64,000 bases of DNA from Agathobacter ruminis (GCF_002735305.1 NZ_PDYG01000006.1:1-64000), one strand, 5' to 3'. Positions 53,450-63,362 are shown, counted from the stretch's first letter. Notes: a model not told the origin generated them from the letters alone. Made by a program: numbers and translations.

Positions 53450-55540
53450 ATGAATGTTTACACAACCGACAAGATTCGTAATGTTGTACTCTTGGGACAC
53501 GGAAGCTGCGGCAAGACATCGCTTGCAGAGGCAATGGCCTATCTGGCAGGAATGACAAACCGCATGGGAACAATTGCTGATAAGAATACCATCAGCGATT
53601 TTGACAAAGAAGAGCAGAAACGTCAGTTTTCTATTTTTGCTTCCGTCCTTCCTATTCCTTGGGGAGAGTACAAAATCAATATTCTCGACACTCCGGGATA
53701 TTTTGATTTCGTAGGAGAGGTGGAAGAAGCGGTTTCGGTCGCAGATGCTGCCATTATTGTTGTTTCAGGCAAGAGCGGAATTGAAACGGGGACAAAAAAA
53801 GCCTGGGAATTATGTGATAAATACAAACTCCCTCGTATGATTTTTGTAACGGAGATGGATATTGACAATGCAAGCTACAGACAGGTCGTAGAAGATTTGC
53901 AGAACCTGTATGGCAAGAAGATTGCTCCATTCCATCTGCCGATTCGTGAAAACCAGGAATTTGTCGGATATGTAAATGTAATCCAGCAAAAAGCAAAGAA
54001 ATGGAATGCATCCGGAAGCGTGGACAAATTTGAAGTTCCGGACTATTCTCTTGATAATCTGAAATTATGTCGTGAAGCTTTATTGGAAGCTGTGGCTGAG
54101 ACCAGTGAGGAATTTATGGACCGCTATTTTAACGGCGACGAATTCTCGGATGATGAGATTCGTTCCGCACTGCGCCTGAATGTTCTTGACGGATCGATTG
54201 TTCCGGTTCTGATGGGCTCAAATACGCTTGCACGCGGAATGTATACATTGATGGCGGATATCGTGAAATATTTCCCTTCTCCGGAAAAAGTAGAATGTGC
54301 GGGAATTGATACGAAGACCAATGAAGTTTTTGAAGCCAATTATGATTTCTCAAAACCAAAGTCAGCATATGTATTTAAGACCATTGTGGATCCGTTCATC
54401 GGAAAATATTCTCTGATCAAAGTGAATTCAGGTGTCATCAAGACAGATGATGTCCTTTACAATTATCATCGTGATACGGAAGAAAAGCTTGGCCATATCT
54501 ATGTGATGTGCGGTGGCAAAGCAGAAGAGGTTTCGGAATTGCATGCCGGAGATATCGGCGCATTGCAGAAACTCAGCAAGACATTGACAACAGATACGCT
54601 TTCCACAAAAGCGCGTCCGGTCGCTTATTTGCGTACGAATCTTTCCAAGCCTTATGTATCGATGCGCTATAAAGCGGTCAACAAAGGCGATGAGGATAAG
54701 ATTTCTCAGGCAATCCAAAAGATGATGATGGAGGATCTGACACTTCGTCATGAAAATGACAGTGAGAACGGACAGACGCTTCTATATGGCATGGGCGATC
54801 AGCATCTGGATGTTGTCAAATCCATCCTGCTTGACAAGTACAAAGTGGATATCGAATTGAAGCGCCCGAAGGTGGCATTCCGAGAAACCATAAAGCAGAA
54901 AGCGGATGTGGAATACAAATACAAGAAACAATCCGGTGGACATGGACAGTATGGTCATGTTAAGATGACATTCGAGCCGTCCGGCAATATGGAAGAGGCA
55001 TATGAATTTGATCAATGTGTTGTCGGCGGTGCTGTACCGAAGAACTTCTTCCCGGCGGTAGAGAAAGGCATTGCAGAGGCGGTATTAAGCGGACCGCTTG
55101 CCGCATATCCTGTCATCGGTGTGAAGGCAGTTCTTTATGATGGTTCTTATCATCCGGTTGATTCTTCGGAAATGGCATTTAAAGTAGCTGCAAAAGGCGC
55201 ATTTAAAGATGGATTTATGAAAGCGAAACCTGTATTGCTTGAGCCGATTGCGACATTAAAGGTCGTCGTTCCGGATCAGTATACCGGAGATATCATGGGC
55301 GATTTGAATAAGCGACGCGGACGTGTCATGGGTATGAATCCAACCGATAACGGTGCGCAGGAAATCGTTGCAGATATTCCATATATTGAATTATATGGTT
55401 ATAATACGCAGCTTCGGTCAATGACCAGCGGCAGCGGAACCTTCTCATATGAGTTCTCCAGATATGAACAGGCTCCACCGGAAGTTGCAGACAAAGAAAT
55501 TCAGGAAAGGGCAAACAAGATTGTTGATGCAGAAGAGTAG
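53450..55540 (+). CDS. EF-G-like translational GTPase (EF-G-2 type)
   Basis: Protein of 696 aa with all five EF-G domains. G1 is GHGSCGKTS (16-24) and G3 DTPGYFDF. Two features set it apart from the main EF-G: switch I lacks the RGITI motif and reads FDKEEQKRQFSI, and G4 reads TEMD instead of NKMD. The first is known for the EF-G-2/EF-G-like subfamily. The gene is not in the str operon (no rpsL, rpsG or tuf nearby), supporting a paralogue. The exact role of this subfamily is not settled. GGGAGG precedes ATG 53450. Confidence 0.88.
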   Translation: MNVYTTDKIRNVVLLGHGSCGKTSLAEAMAYLAGMTNRMGTIADKNTISDFDKEEQKRQFSIFASVLPIPWGEYKINILDTPGYFDFVGEVEEAVSVADAAIIVVSGKSGIETGTKKAWELCDKYKLPRMIFVTEMDIDNASYRQVVEDLQNLYGKKIAPFHLPIRENQEFVGYVNVIQQKAKKWNASGSVDKFEVPDYSLDNLKLCREALLEAVAETSEEFMDRYFNGDEFSDDEIRSALRLNVLDGSIVPVLMGSNTLARGMYTLMADIVKYFPSPEKVECAGIDTKTNEVFEANYDFSKPKSAYVFKTIVDPFIGKYSLIKVNSGVIKTDDVLYNYHRDTEEKLGHIYVMCGGKAEEVSELHAGDIGALQKLSKTLTTDTLSTKARPVAYLRTNLSKPYVSMRYKAVNKGDEDKISQAIQKMMMEDLTLRHENDSENGQTLLYGMGDQHLDVVKSILLDKYKVDIELKRPKVAFRETIKQKADVEYKYKKQSGGHGQYGHVKMTFEPSGNMEEAYEFDQCVVGGAVPKNFFPAVEKGIAEAVLSGPLAAYPVIGVKAVLYDGSYHPVDSSEMAFKVAAKGAFKDGFMKAKPVLLEPIATLKVVVPDQYTGDIMGDLNKRRGRVMGMNPTDNGAQEIVADIPYIELYGYNTQLRSMTSGSGTFSYEFSRYEQAPPEVADKEIQERANKIVDAEE

Positions 55541-56807
55541 TATTATAAAATGCATACTGTTTGTGCTGATATTCTGGGGAGCGATTTTAATCGCTCCCCG
55601 TTCTTTACATGCAGAAGTACTCCCTGACGGACATCAGGGACATACGCATATTGTATATATCCTGTTTGGCGGTACCAATAATCCCTTTAATCAATCGGAT
55701 TTTACCACAGATCAAGGGGAAATCTATTTGCGTGCACCTTACAAAAACGGATTTGCTTTCAAAGGCTGGTATCTGGACAGTCATTATACGCACAGAGTTC
55801 ATTGGGTGGATACTTCTTCAGCAATGACACTGGTATTGTATGCCAGATGGGATGCCAATATTGATAATGTCGGGAATGTAATGCATTATCCTTATGAGGA
55901 AAAACTTTCATTTCTTTCCACTTCGGCAGATTATTATGCATTAAAGAATATGGATTATTATTTTCTTGAAGATTTAAATATTCCGGGTATGCCATCAACA
56001 AAAGAAAAAGATTTTATCAGTCGCATGATTTCAAGTACAGATCAATTACCGCAGGGATTCTGTTTTACGGAAAAATATGTTCTGATTACAGCCTATTCCA
56101 CACAGGAAAATGCAATGGGTGAATTGATGGTATTTGACCGCGAAACCAATTCTTATCTTGTGACGCTTGCGATGGATCCAAAGAGCCATCTCGGAGGCGT
56201 TGCCTTTGATGGCTTAAATGTCTGGGTATGCAATTCCAAACGCATGACAATCGAGCGGATTTCGCTTGATTTTATCGATTTGATGGTAAATAAAAACAGA
56301 GGGGAAGTCGTTGATGCTTCCGCTGTGGTAGATTCGTATAAGGTCAGCAACAAACCATCCTGCATCAGTTTTTATGATGGCAGAATCTGGGTCGCCACAC
56401 ATAATATTTTGATGAACGGTAAACTGGTATCCTATTATTATGATGGGAATCGCAATACATTAAAGAAGATGGGAGGCTATACAATTCCGTCCAAAGTGCA
56501 GGGAATCGCATTTGACTCCTTCGGTCATGTCTATCTGAGTACTTCCTACGGTCGCAATTCTTCCTCCTATCTGAAAATCTATCAGTCGGTTGCGGATTTG
56601 TCGGCACAGCCAAACAGGCCTGTAGCGGAAGTGGAAATGCCACCGGGATCGGAAGAAATTGATATAGATCCGGAAAATGATATCCATATCGTTTTTGAAA
56701 CTGCGGGAGAAAAGTATTATCTTGGCACTGACGGAAAGGGGATTGCGGAATACCCTTTGGATAAATTGCTGATTATTCCTAATATTTCCGAGCAAATTTT
56801 TCCTTGA
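55527..56807 (+). CDS. Secreted protein with InlB-type repeat and beta-propeller
   Basis: Protein of 426 aa. A signal peptide is clear: KSS, hydrophobic core, then RSLHA|EV near residue 30. Residues about 40-110 hold one Listeria/Bacteroides-type InlB B-repeat (FKGWYLDSHYTHRV ... LVLYARWDAN). From about residue 180 on, repeated strands (GELMVFDRETNSYLVTLA, GGVAFDGLNVWVCNSKRMTIERI, ISFYDGRIWVATH, GIAFDSFGHVYLSTS) suggest a WD/NHL-like propeller. No cell-wall anchor is seen. ATG 55527 lies inside the last codons of the EF-G-like gene (14-nt overlap); the ribosome binding site is weak. Function unknown; likely extracellular binding. Confidence 0.7.
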   Translation: MQKSSIIKCILFVLIFWGAILIAPRSLHAEVLPDGHQGHTHIVYILFGGTNNPFNQSDFTTDQGEIYLRAPYKNGFAFKGWYLDSHYTHRVHWVDTSSAMTLVLYARWDANIDNVGNVMHYPYEEKLSFLSTSADYYALKNMDYYFLEDLNIPGMPSTKEKDFISRMISSTDQLPQGFCFTEKYVLITAYSTQENAMGELMVFDRETNSYLVTLAMDPKSHLGGVAFDGLNVWVCNSKRMTIERISLDFIDLMVNKNRGEVVDASAVVDSYKVSNKPSCISFYDGRIWVATHNILMNGKLVSYYYDGNRNTLKKMGGYTIPSKVQGIAFDSFGHVYLSTSYGRNSSSYLKIYQSVADLSAQPNRPVAEVEMPPGSEEIDIDPENDIHIVFETAGEKYYLGTDGKGIAEYPLDKLLIIPNISEQIFP

Positions 56808-56832
56808 CGAAATCGCATGTGGCTTTTATACT
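56804..56832 (+). promoter_or_regulatory. icd promoter
   Basis: TTGACG at 56804-56809, overlapping the previous stop codon, 17 bp, TATACT at 56827-56832. Confidence 0.65.
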
Positions 56833-56880
56833 TTAATTTAATGAACTAAAGCTGTAAATGCCGAGTGTGAAGGAGAAATT

Positions 56881-58092
56881 ATGAACAAGATTACAATGAG
56901 CACCCCGTTGGTTGAGATGGATGGAGACGAGATGACCAGAATCCTCTGGCAGATGATCAAGGATGAGTTACTGTTTCCGTTTGTGGATTTAAAGACAGAA
57001 TATTATGATCTTGGTTTGGAAGAGAGAAACCGCACCAATGATCAAGTGACTGTAGATTCAGCCAATGCAACAAAAAAATACGGTGTGGCAGTAAAATGTG
57101 CAACCATTACACCGAATGCTGCGCGTATGACAGAATATGATTTAAAAGAAATGTGGAAGAGCCCGAACGGCACGATCCGTGCAATGCTTGACGGAACCGT
57201 TTTCCGTGCTCCGATTGTCGTCAAAGGAATTGAACCGAATGTTAAAACATGGAAAAAACCAATTACCATTGCAAGGCATGCATATGGTGATGTATATAAG
57301 GCAACTGAGATGAAAATTCCGGCTGCCGGAAAAGCAGAACTTGTTTATACTGCTGCAGACGGAACGGAAACCAGAGAACTGATTCATGAGTTCAAGGGCG
57401 CCGGTGTGATTCAGGGACAGCATAATCTCTGCGATTCCATCGAAAGTTTTGCACACAGCTGCTTCAAATATGCACTCGATACCAAGCAGGATCTGTGGTT
57501 TGCAACCAAGGACACCATTTCCAAGAAATATGATCATACCTTCAAAGATATCTTCCAGGAAATCTTTGATCGTGAATATAAGGATGCTTTTGACAAGGCC
57601 GGAATTACATACTTTTATACCCTGATCGATGATGCGGTTGCCCGTGTAATGAAATCCGAAGGCGGCTATATCTGGGCATGTAAGAATTATGACGGCGATG
57701 TCATGAGCGATATGATCAGCTCGGCATTCGGCTCACTGGCCATGATGACTTCGGTATTGGTTTCACCGAACGGCTATTATGAATATGAGGCTGCACATGG
57801 TACGGTACAGCGCCATTATTATAAACATTTGAAAGGTGAAGAAACTTCAACCAACTCCGTAGCTACCATTTTTGCATGGACAGGAGCACTTCGCAAACGC
57901 GGCGAACTCGACGGTAATTCGGATTTGATGCGTTTCGCGGATGATTTGGAGCAGGCATGTATTGATACCATCGAATCCGGAAAGATGACAAAGGATCTTG
58001 CACTGATTACAACGATTGAAAATCCGACCGTATTAAACAGCCGTGATTTTATCCTTGCCATCAGAGAGAAACTGGAGCAAAATTATCGTTAA
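56881..58092 (+). CDS. icd: NADP-dependent isocitrate dehydrogenase (eukaryotic-like type)
   Basis: Oxidises isocitrate to 2-oxoglutarate, providing NADPH and glutamate precursor. 403 aa, the subfamily resembling mitochondrial/cytosolic IDH ([49 protein letters not shown]-like [27 protein letters not shown]). The signature [39 protein letters not shown] is intact. GGAGA precedes ATG 56881. Its stop codon lies within a likely Rex site of the following gene. No citrate synthase or aconitase gene is in the window. Confidence 0.96.
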   Translation: MNKITMSTPLVEMDGDEMTRILWQMIKDELLFPFVDLKTEYYDLGLEERNRTNDQVTVDSANATKKYGVAVKCATITPNAARMTEYDLKEMWKSPNGTIRAMLDGTVFRAPIVVKGIEPNVKTWKKPITIARHAYGDVYKATEMKIPAAGKAELVYTAADGTETRELIHEFKGAGVIQGQHNLCDSIESFAHSCFKYALDTKQDLWFATKDTISKKYDHTFKDIFQEIFDREYKDAFDKAGITYFYTLIDDAVARVMKSEGGYIWACKNYDGDVMSDMISSAFGSLAMMTSVLVSPNGYYEYEAAHGTVQRHYYKHLKGEETSTNSVATIFAWTGALRKRGELDGNSDLMRFADDLEQACIDTIESGKMTKDLALITTIENPTVLNSRDFILAIREKLEQNYR

Positions 58093-58103
58093 TTATTTCA
58101 CAT
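58086..58103. promoter_or_regulatory. Candidate Rex operator
   Basis: TCGTTAA-TTAT-TTCACAT matches the Rex pattern TTGTGAA-N4-TTCACAA at 11 of 14 defined positions. It adjoins the -35 box of rex, so autoregulation by the NADH/NAD+ ratio is likely. A second TGTGAA half-site follows at 58112-58117, forming an inverted pair with TTCACA (58097-58102). Confidence 0.5.
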
Positions 58104-58131
58104 TGACAGTCTGTGAATGTTTTTCTATAAT
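58103..58131 (+). promoter_or_regulatory. rex promoter
   Basis: Perfect TTGACA (58103-58108) and perfect TATAAT (58126-58131) with ideal 17-bp spacing. The strongest promoter by eye in the window, consistent with control by repression. Confidence 0.85.
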
Positions 58132-58187
58132 AATATCCTGAAAAGATAATATGAAAAATCATAAATATGATTTTGGAGGATAGCGTT

Positions 58188-58817
58188 TTGGAAAAGGAAA
58201 TTTCACAGGCTGTAATACGAAGAATGCCTCGTTATTACAGATACTTAGGTGAATTGCTAGATGAAGGCGTAGAGCGTATTTCATCCGGAGAGTTGAGTGA
58301 ACGGATGTCTGTGACAGCTTCGCAGATTCGTCAGGATTTGAACAATTTCGGGGGATTTGGCCAGCAGGGATATGGATATAATGTCTCTTTTCTGTATGAG
58401 GAAATCGGTAAAATTTTGGGATTGGATCAGAATCATAATATTATCATCATCGGAGCCGGTAATTTGGGACAGGCCCTTGCCAATTATATGAAATTTGACC
58501 GTCTGGGCTTTCATACAATCGCCCTGTTTGATGTCAAAGAGGAGCTGATTGGCAAAAATATTCGAGGGATTGAAGTGCTTCATGTCAAAGAACTCGATCA
58601 CTTTGTAAAGACACATGATGTTGATATTGCAGCATTGACGATGCCGAAATCCAGCGCGGATGATATTGCAAATCATCTTGTTTCACTGGGAATTCATGCA
58701 ATTTGGAATTTTGCACATGTGGATTTGTCAATTGATGCAAAAGATGTTGTAGTCGAGAATGTACATTTGTCAGACAGTCTGATGCAATTATCATATAATA
58801 TTGTAAAAAACAAATAA
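58188..58817 (+). CDS. rex: Redox-sensing transcriptional repressor Rex
   Basis: DNA-binding NADH sensor of 209 aa that represses fermentation genes when NADH is low. The N-terminal winged helix (SQAVIRRMPRYYRYLGEL ... ERMSVTASQIRQDLNNFGGFGQQGYGYNV) and the Rossmann NAD(H) domain (IIIIGAGNLGQALANY, GFHTIALFDVKEE) are canonical. I chose TTG 58188, 8 nt after GGAGG at 58175-58179, over ATG 58167, which lies upstream of that site; the resulting length equals the usual Rex length. Confidence 0.95.
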   Translation: MEKEISQAVIRRMPRYYRYLGELLDEGVERISSGELSERMSVTASQIRQDLNNFGGFGQQGYGYNVSFLYEEIGKILGLDQNHNIIIIGAGNLGQALANYMKFDRLGFHTIALFDVKEELIGKNIRGIEVLHVKELDHFVKTHDVDIAALTMPKSSADDIANHLVSLGIHAIWNFAHVDLSIDAKDVVVENVHLSDSLMQLSYNIVKNK

Positions 58818-58852
58818 TATCTTTGATTTTTTGCAGCGAAAAGGGATATGAC

Positions 58853-59482
58853 ATGAAAGATCAACAATTTTTCAAAAGTGTGATGGTTGGCAAGCATATT
58901 CCATTGCTGGTTTTGGATCAGAAATGGCATCGCCTGTATGCGATTCATGGGAAACCGGATCAAGTGAAAGAACTTGAAGCACAATTGAACGGATTGCTTG
59001 CCCGTCAGGGAAAATTAAATACGGATCTCAAAGAACTGAAAAAATTAAAAAATAATCTGATGTCAGATATCATGGATCATATGGAAGGGGCAGAAAATTC
59101 CATGGATGCATCTTCAAGAGAAAAGAAGATGGAGGACAATAAGCGCCTGATTGATGATATCAACGATCGCCTTGAACAATGCGAAGATGAATTACTTGAG
59201 ATTCCGAATGAGATTGCGCATACAAATGATGCATTGATGCTCGAAACAATGGACTATTGTTATGATTTCCTGCGTGTAAATCAAAAAGAGGCAAAAGAAA
59301 TCGATGACTGGATTCAGCAGATTCGCATTGATTTAAAGAAAAATATTATTCGGAAACAGAATAGAGAAATCAACAATAAAGAAATGTATTCTTATTTACA
59401 TGATATTTTTGGCGCAGAAATCTTAGACATGTTTGACTTGAAAGAAGAATCCAAAGTCGAAGAGGAAGAGGCAAAAGAATGA
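58853..59482 (+). CDS. Conserved coiled-coil protein of unknown function
   Basis: Soluble, charged protein of 209 aa. The first 35 residues form a small beta unit (KSVMVGKHIPLLVLDQKWHRLY). A long coiled coil (about 38-140) follows, and the C-terminus is acidic (EESKVEEEEAKE). No family recognised. AAAGGG precedes ATG 58853. Its end overlaps nnr by 4 nt (ATGA) and it starts 35 bp after rex, so rex, this gene and nnr form an operon; a link to redox metabolism would be guilt by association only. Confidence 0.7.
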   Translation: MKDQQFFKSVMVGKHIPLLVLDQKWHRLYAIHGKPDQVKELEAQLNGLLARQGKLNTDLKELKKLKNNLMSDIMDHMEGAENSMDASSREKKMEDNKRLIDDINDRLEQCEDELLEIPNEIAHTNDALMLETMDYCYDFLRVNQKEAKEIDDWIQQIRIDLKKNIIRKQNREINNKEMYSYLHDIFGAEILDMFDLKEESKVEEEEAKE

Positions 59483-60972
59483 AATATCTTGTGACCGGAA
59501 TGGAAATGAAGCTTTTGGACGAAAATACAACAAAGCATTTTGGAGTTCCATCAGAGATTCTGATGGAGCAGGCCGCTTTGGTTTTTGTTCAGGAGCTTCT
59601 TTTGCAATATCCGGAATCGAAAAATATACTGATTGCATGTGGCGGTGGCAACAATGGCGGAGATGGTGTTGCAATCGCAAGACTGCTGAATCAAAAAAAC
59701 AAAAATGCTACGGTATTGCTCTGTACAGAGAAAGAAGAAGGCTTGCTTAAGCAGCAATTGCAAACCTATCAAGCCTATCATTATCCGCTGGTTCGTCAAA
59801 TAGATGATTTGCAGGACGAATCGTTTGATTTGATTCTGGACGGCTTGTTTGGAACAGGACTTTCCCGCAATATCGAAGGAAACTATTATACAATCATTGA
59901 ACAATTGAATGCCATGCATGCGACAAAGGTGGCAATTGATATGCCTTCCGGCATTTCAGCGGAGGATGGTCATGTTCTTGGCATAGCATTTCATGCGGAT
60001 GATACCTATACCTTTTCTTATGAAAAACTCGGACAATATCTGTATCCGGGAGCGGATTATTGCGGACGGATTCACTGTCTGGCAATCGGCATCACCGAGG
60101 AAAGTATTTTAGAGCGTAAACCGCGTGCAATGTATCTGGAAGATGAGGATATTCGACAGTTGTTGCCAAAACGCATTCCGGACGGACATAAAGGCACTTT
60201 TGGAAAACTGCTGGTGATTGCAGGAAGCGTCGACATGGCCGGAGCTGCTTATTTTGCTGCAAAGGCAGCATACAGGACCGGTGTCGGACTGGTCAAAATC
60301 TGTACGCCGCAGGAGAATCGCATGGCTTTGCAAACTTTGATTCCGGAAGCAATATTGCATACCTATGGCAAAACAATTGATAAGAATGTTTTTCTTGAAG
60401 ATTTGAAATGGGCGGATGCCGTTTTAATTGGACCGGGAATCGGCCAAAGTGAGCAGGCGAAGCAGTTGTTGCAATGGACCAGAGCCGGTGTCATCGCACC
60501 GCTTGTGATGGATGCAGATGCGTTAAATCTGCTTTCCGAAAATACGGATGATTTGATTAATCCACATCTGGATGTCGTTGTAACACCGCATTTGGGAGAG
60601 ATGTCCAGATTGTGTCAGATGCCGGTATCCTATATTGAATCGCATTTTTGTGAAAAGGCCTGTGAATTTGCTGATACCTATAATGTGGTATGCCACCTGA
60701 AATCGGCGCGTTCCATCACTGCCGTTCCATATGGCAATCATTATATTAATACGACCGGAAACAGTGGAATGGCGACCGCGGGCAGCGGCGATGTACTTGC
60801 AGGAATCATTGCGTCTCTGATTGCACAGGGTATGCCTTATGATCTTGCCAGTGCGGTAGGCGCCAGAATTCATGGCCAGGCCGGTGATGTCGCAGCACAA
60901 AAAGTCGGTAAATATGCACTGATGGCGTCCGATTTGCTGGATGGTCTTACAGAACTTGCGTATTTGCAATAA
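59479..60972 (+). CDS. nnrDE: Bifunctional NAD(P)H-hydrate epimerase and ADP-dependent dehydratase
   Basis: Repairs hydrated NADH and NADPH. 497 aa, fused. The N-terminal YjeF_N epimerase domain (about 1-210) has GGGNNGGDGVAIARLL and DGLFGTGLSR. The C-terminal ribokinase-like dehydratase (about 225-497) has GHKGTFGKLLVIAGS, GPGIGQSEQ, VVTPHLGEMSRL and TAGSGDVLAGIIASL. Complete. It lies downstream of rex in an overlapping arrangement, which suits an NAD(H)-linked operon. Confidence 0.95.
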   Translation: MKYLVTGMEMKLLDENTTKHFGVPSEILMEQAALVFVQELLLQYPESKNILIACGGGNNGGDGVAIARLLNQKNKNATVLLCTEKEEGLLKQQLQTYQAYHYPLVRQIDDLQDESFDLILDGLFGTGLSRNIEGNYYTIIEQLNAMHATKVAIDMPSGISAEDGHVLGIAFHADDTYTFSYEKLGQYLYPGADYCGRIHCLAIGITEESILERKPRAMYLEDEDIRQLLPKRIPDGHKGTFGKLLVIAGSVDMAGAAYFAAKAAYRTGVGLVKICTPQENRMALQTLIPEAILHTYGKTIDKNVFLEDLKWADAVLIGPGIGQSEQAKQLLQWTRAGVIAPLVMDADALNLLSENTDDLINPHLDVVVTPHLGEMSRLCQMPVSYIESHFCEKACEFADTYNVVCHLKSARSITAVPYGNHYINTTGNSGMATAGSGDVLAGIIASLIAQGMPYDLASAVGARIHGQAGDVAAQKVGKYALMASDLLDGLTELAYLQ

Positions 60973-61023
60973 GTTTGTTATTATTTTCTTTAGCTGAAAA
61001 TATAGAAAGAAGAGGATTTGAAC

Positions 61024-61755
61024 ATGTCAGGACATTCAAAATTTGCAAATATTAAACATAAGAAAGAAAAAAATGATGCAGCAAAAGGCAAAATTTTTAC
61101 CATGATCGGTAGAGAAATTGCCGTTGCTGTGAAAGAAGGCGGTCCGGATCCGGCCAATAACTTTAAGCTTGCGCAGGTAATTGCAAAAGCAAAAGCAAAC
61201 AACGTACCAAATGATACCATTGAGCGTGGTATCAAAAAAGCATCCGGTGAAGGCGGAGCAGTCAATTATGAGTCTGCAACTTATGAAGGTTATGGTCCAA
61301 GCGGCACCGCAATTATTGTGAAGTGCTTGACCGATAATAAGAACCGTACTGCCGCTAATGTGCGTAACTGCTTTACAAAAGGTCACGGAAGCATCGGTAC
61401 ACAGGGCTGTGTATCATTTATGTTTGACGAAAAGGGTCAGATCATTGTTGCAAAGGAAGATTATGAAACCGATGCAGATGAATTTATGATGCTTGCACTT
61501 GATGCCGGAGCAGAAGATTTCAGCGAAGAAGATGACAGCTATGAAATCACGACAGATCCGGCTGATTTTGAAACCGTGCGTGAAGCACTTGAAAAAGAGA
61601 ATATCCCGATGGTATCTGCGGAAGTCACCATGATTCCTCAAAATACAGTAACACTTACCGATGAAACGGATATCAAGAACTTTGAAAGAATTATTGACCT
61701 GTTGGATGAGGATGATGATGTACAGGAAGTATATCATAATATGGAAGAGGCATAA
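61024..61755 (+). CDS. yebC: YebC/PmpR-family protein
   Basis: 243 aa. Begins [31 protein letters not shown], the hallmark of the family, and has [20 protein letters not shown] and [14 protein letters not shown]. Members have been reported both as transcriptional regulators and as factors that help ribosomes through polyproline stretches, so the role here is left open. ATG 61024 preferred over TTG 61018, with AGAGG at 61010-61014. glgA begins 3 nt after the stop. Confidence 0.95.
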   Translation: MSGHSKFANIKHKKEKNDAAKGKIFTMIGREIAVAVKEGGPDPANNFKLAQVIAKAKANNVPNDTIERGIKKASGEGGAVNYESATYEGYGPSGTAIIVKCLTDNKNRTAANVRNCFTKGHGSIGTQGCVSFMFDEKGQIIVAKEDYETDADEFMMLALDAGAEDFSEEDDSYEITTDPADFETVREALEKENIPMVSAEVTMIPQNTVTLTDETDIKNFERIIDLLDEDDDVQEVYHNMEEA

Positions 61756-61758
61756 TCT

Positions 61759-63213
61759 ATGAAAAAAATTCTATTTGCTGCATCAGAATGTGTACCATTT
61801 ATTAAAACCGGTGGTCTGGCAGATGTGTGTGGCGCACTGCCAAAGGAGTTTGATCCCAACTATTGGGATGTGCGGGTGGTAATTCCGAATTACAGTTGTA
61901 TTCCGGAAAAATATCGCAGCAAATTTGAATATGTGACGCATTTTTATATGAATGCGGGTAGCAAAATTCAAGATAAGTATGTAGGGGTTTTACAATATCA
62001 GATGGATGGGGTAACTTATTATTTCATTGACAATGAAGAATATTTTACTTGCACCACACCATACGGAGATATCCGTTATGATATTGAAAAATTTGTATTT
62101 TTTGACAAGGCAGTTCTCTCGATGCTGCCGTTGATCGGCTTTCAGCCTGATATTATTCATTGTCATGACTGGGAAACCGGCCTGATTCCGGTTTATCTGA
62201 AGAATGAATTTCAGGGAGATATGTTCTTCTGGGGCATGAAGAGTATTATTACAATTCACAATCTGAAATTCCAGGGTGTGTGGGATGTTGAGACCATGCA
62301 GGAGCTGACAGGCTTCCCGAAGGATTTATTTACGCCGGACAAACTTGAATTTAAGAAAGATGCGAATATGCTCAAGGGCGGAATTGTCTATGCCGATTAT
62401 ATCACGACCGTAAGTGACAGCTATGCAAACGAAATTCAGATGCCGTTCTATGGCGAAGGACTCGATGGATTACTGTCGGCAAGACATTTTGACATGCAGG
62501 GAATTGTCAACGGAATTGATTATCAGTCTTATGATCCGCAGACGGATGCAAAGATTTTTGTCAATTATAATCATGAATCATTCCGACGCAAAAAAGCGCT
62601 CAACAAAGAAAAATTACAGCAGGAGCTTGGCCTTGCGGTAGATAAAAAGAAATATATGATTGGTCTGGTATCCCGCCTGACCGATCAAAAAGGACTGGAT
62701 CTGGTGAATTGTGTTATGGATGGAATTGTCGATGAATTTACACAATTTGTCGTCATCGGAACAGGAGACAGTCAATATGAGAATATGTTCCGTCATTATG
62801 CATGGAAATATCCGGATCGTGTCTCTGCCAACATCTGTTACTCGGATGAACTGGCGCGCAAATTATATGCTGCTGCAGATGCATTCCTGATGCCGTCTTT
62901 GTTTGAACCATGCGGTCTAACACAGTTGATTTCATTCCGTTACGGTACTGTGCCGATTGTTCGTGAGACAGGCGGATTGCGCGATACGGTCATTCCATAT
63001 AATGAATATGAGAATACCGGCGATGGTTTTTCATTCAGCAATTATAATGCGCATGAAATGTTAAATATCATCAATTATTCGAAACATATTTATTATGATA
63101 AAAAGCGTGCATGGAATCAGATTATCGATCGCGGCATGCAAAAAGATTTTTCATGGAATGCTTCTAAATTCCGTTATGAAGGATTATATAATTATCTTTT
63201 GGGCGAATGTTAA
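61759..63213 (+). CDS. glgA: Glycogen synthase (ADP-glucose type)
   Basis: Glycosyltransferase family 5, adds glucose from ADP-glucose to glycogen. 484 aa. The N-terminal substrate motif is KTGGL at 16-20 (IKTGGLADVCGALP), with HDWETGLIPVYL and VNGIDYQSYDP in the middle and the GT-B C-terminal EPCGLTQLISFRYGTVPIVRETGGLRDTV region intact. No glgC, glgD, glgB or glgP is adjacent, but the inactive GH13/GlgX-like protein at 26 kb may relate to the same polymer. Confidence 0.96.
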   Translation: MKKILFAASECVPFIKTGGLADVCGALPKEFDPNYWDVRVVIPNYSCIPEKYRSKFEYVTHFYMNAGSKIQDKYVGVLQYQMDGVTYYFIDNEEYFTCTTPYGDIRYDIEKFVFFDKAVLSMLPLIGFQPDIIHCHDWETGLIPVYLKNEFQGDMFFWGMKSIITIHNLKFQGVWDVETMQELTGFPKDLFTPDKLEFKKDANMLKGGIVYADYITTVSDSYANEIQMPFYGEGLDGLLSARHFDMQGIVNGIDYQSYDPQTDAKIFVNYNHESFRRKKALNKEKLQQELGLAVDKKKYMIGLVSRLTDQKGLDLVNCVMDGIVDEFTQFVVIGTGDSQYENMFRHYAWKYPDRVSANICYSDELARKLYAAADAFLMPSLFEPCGLTQLISFRYGTVPIVRETGGLRDTVIPYNEYENTGDGFSFSNYNAHEMLNIINYSKHIYYDKKRAWNQIIDRGMQKDFSWNASKFRYEGLYNYLLGEC

Positions 63214-63224
63214 TTGCATGAGTG

Positions 63225-63260
63225 ACTCCCCATTCCGTTTGGAATGGGGAGTTGTTTTTT
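63225..63260 (+). terminator. glgA terminator
   Basis: Perfect 12-bp stem ACTCCCCATTCC (63225-63236) with its complement (63241-63252), GTTT loop, then TG and six T. Confidence 0.9.
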
Positions 63261-63297
63261 GTGAGAAACAAAATATAGTGGATTTTTGTCAGAATGA

Positions 63298-63326
63298 ATG
63301 ACAACAATGCCTAAATATGGTATAGT
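63298..63326 (+). promoter_or_regulatory. ftsK promoter
   Basis: ATGACA at 63298-63303, 17 bp, TATAGT at 63321-63326. An inverted repeat TTGTCA (63286-63291)/TGACAA (63299-63304) overlaps the -35 box. Confidence 0.55.
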
Positions 63327-63362
63327 AAATTAGTTAAAGAATGTAATTTCGGAGGATCAATG

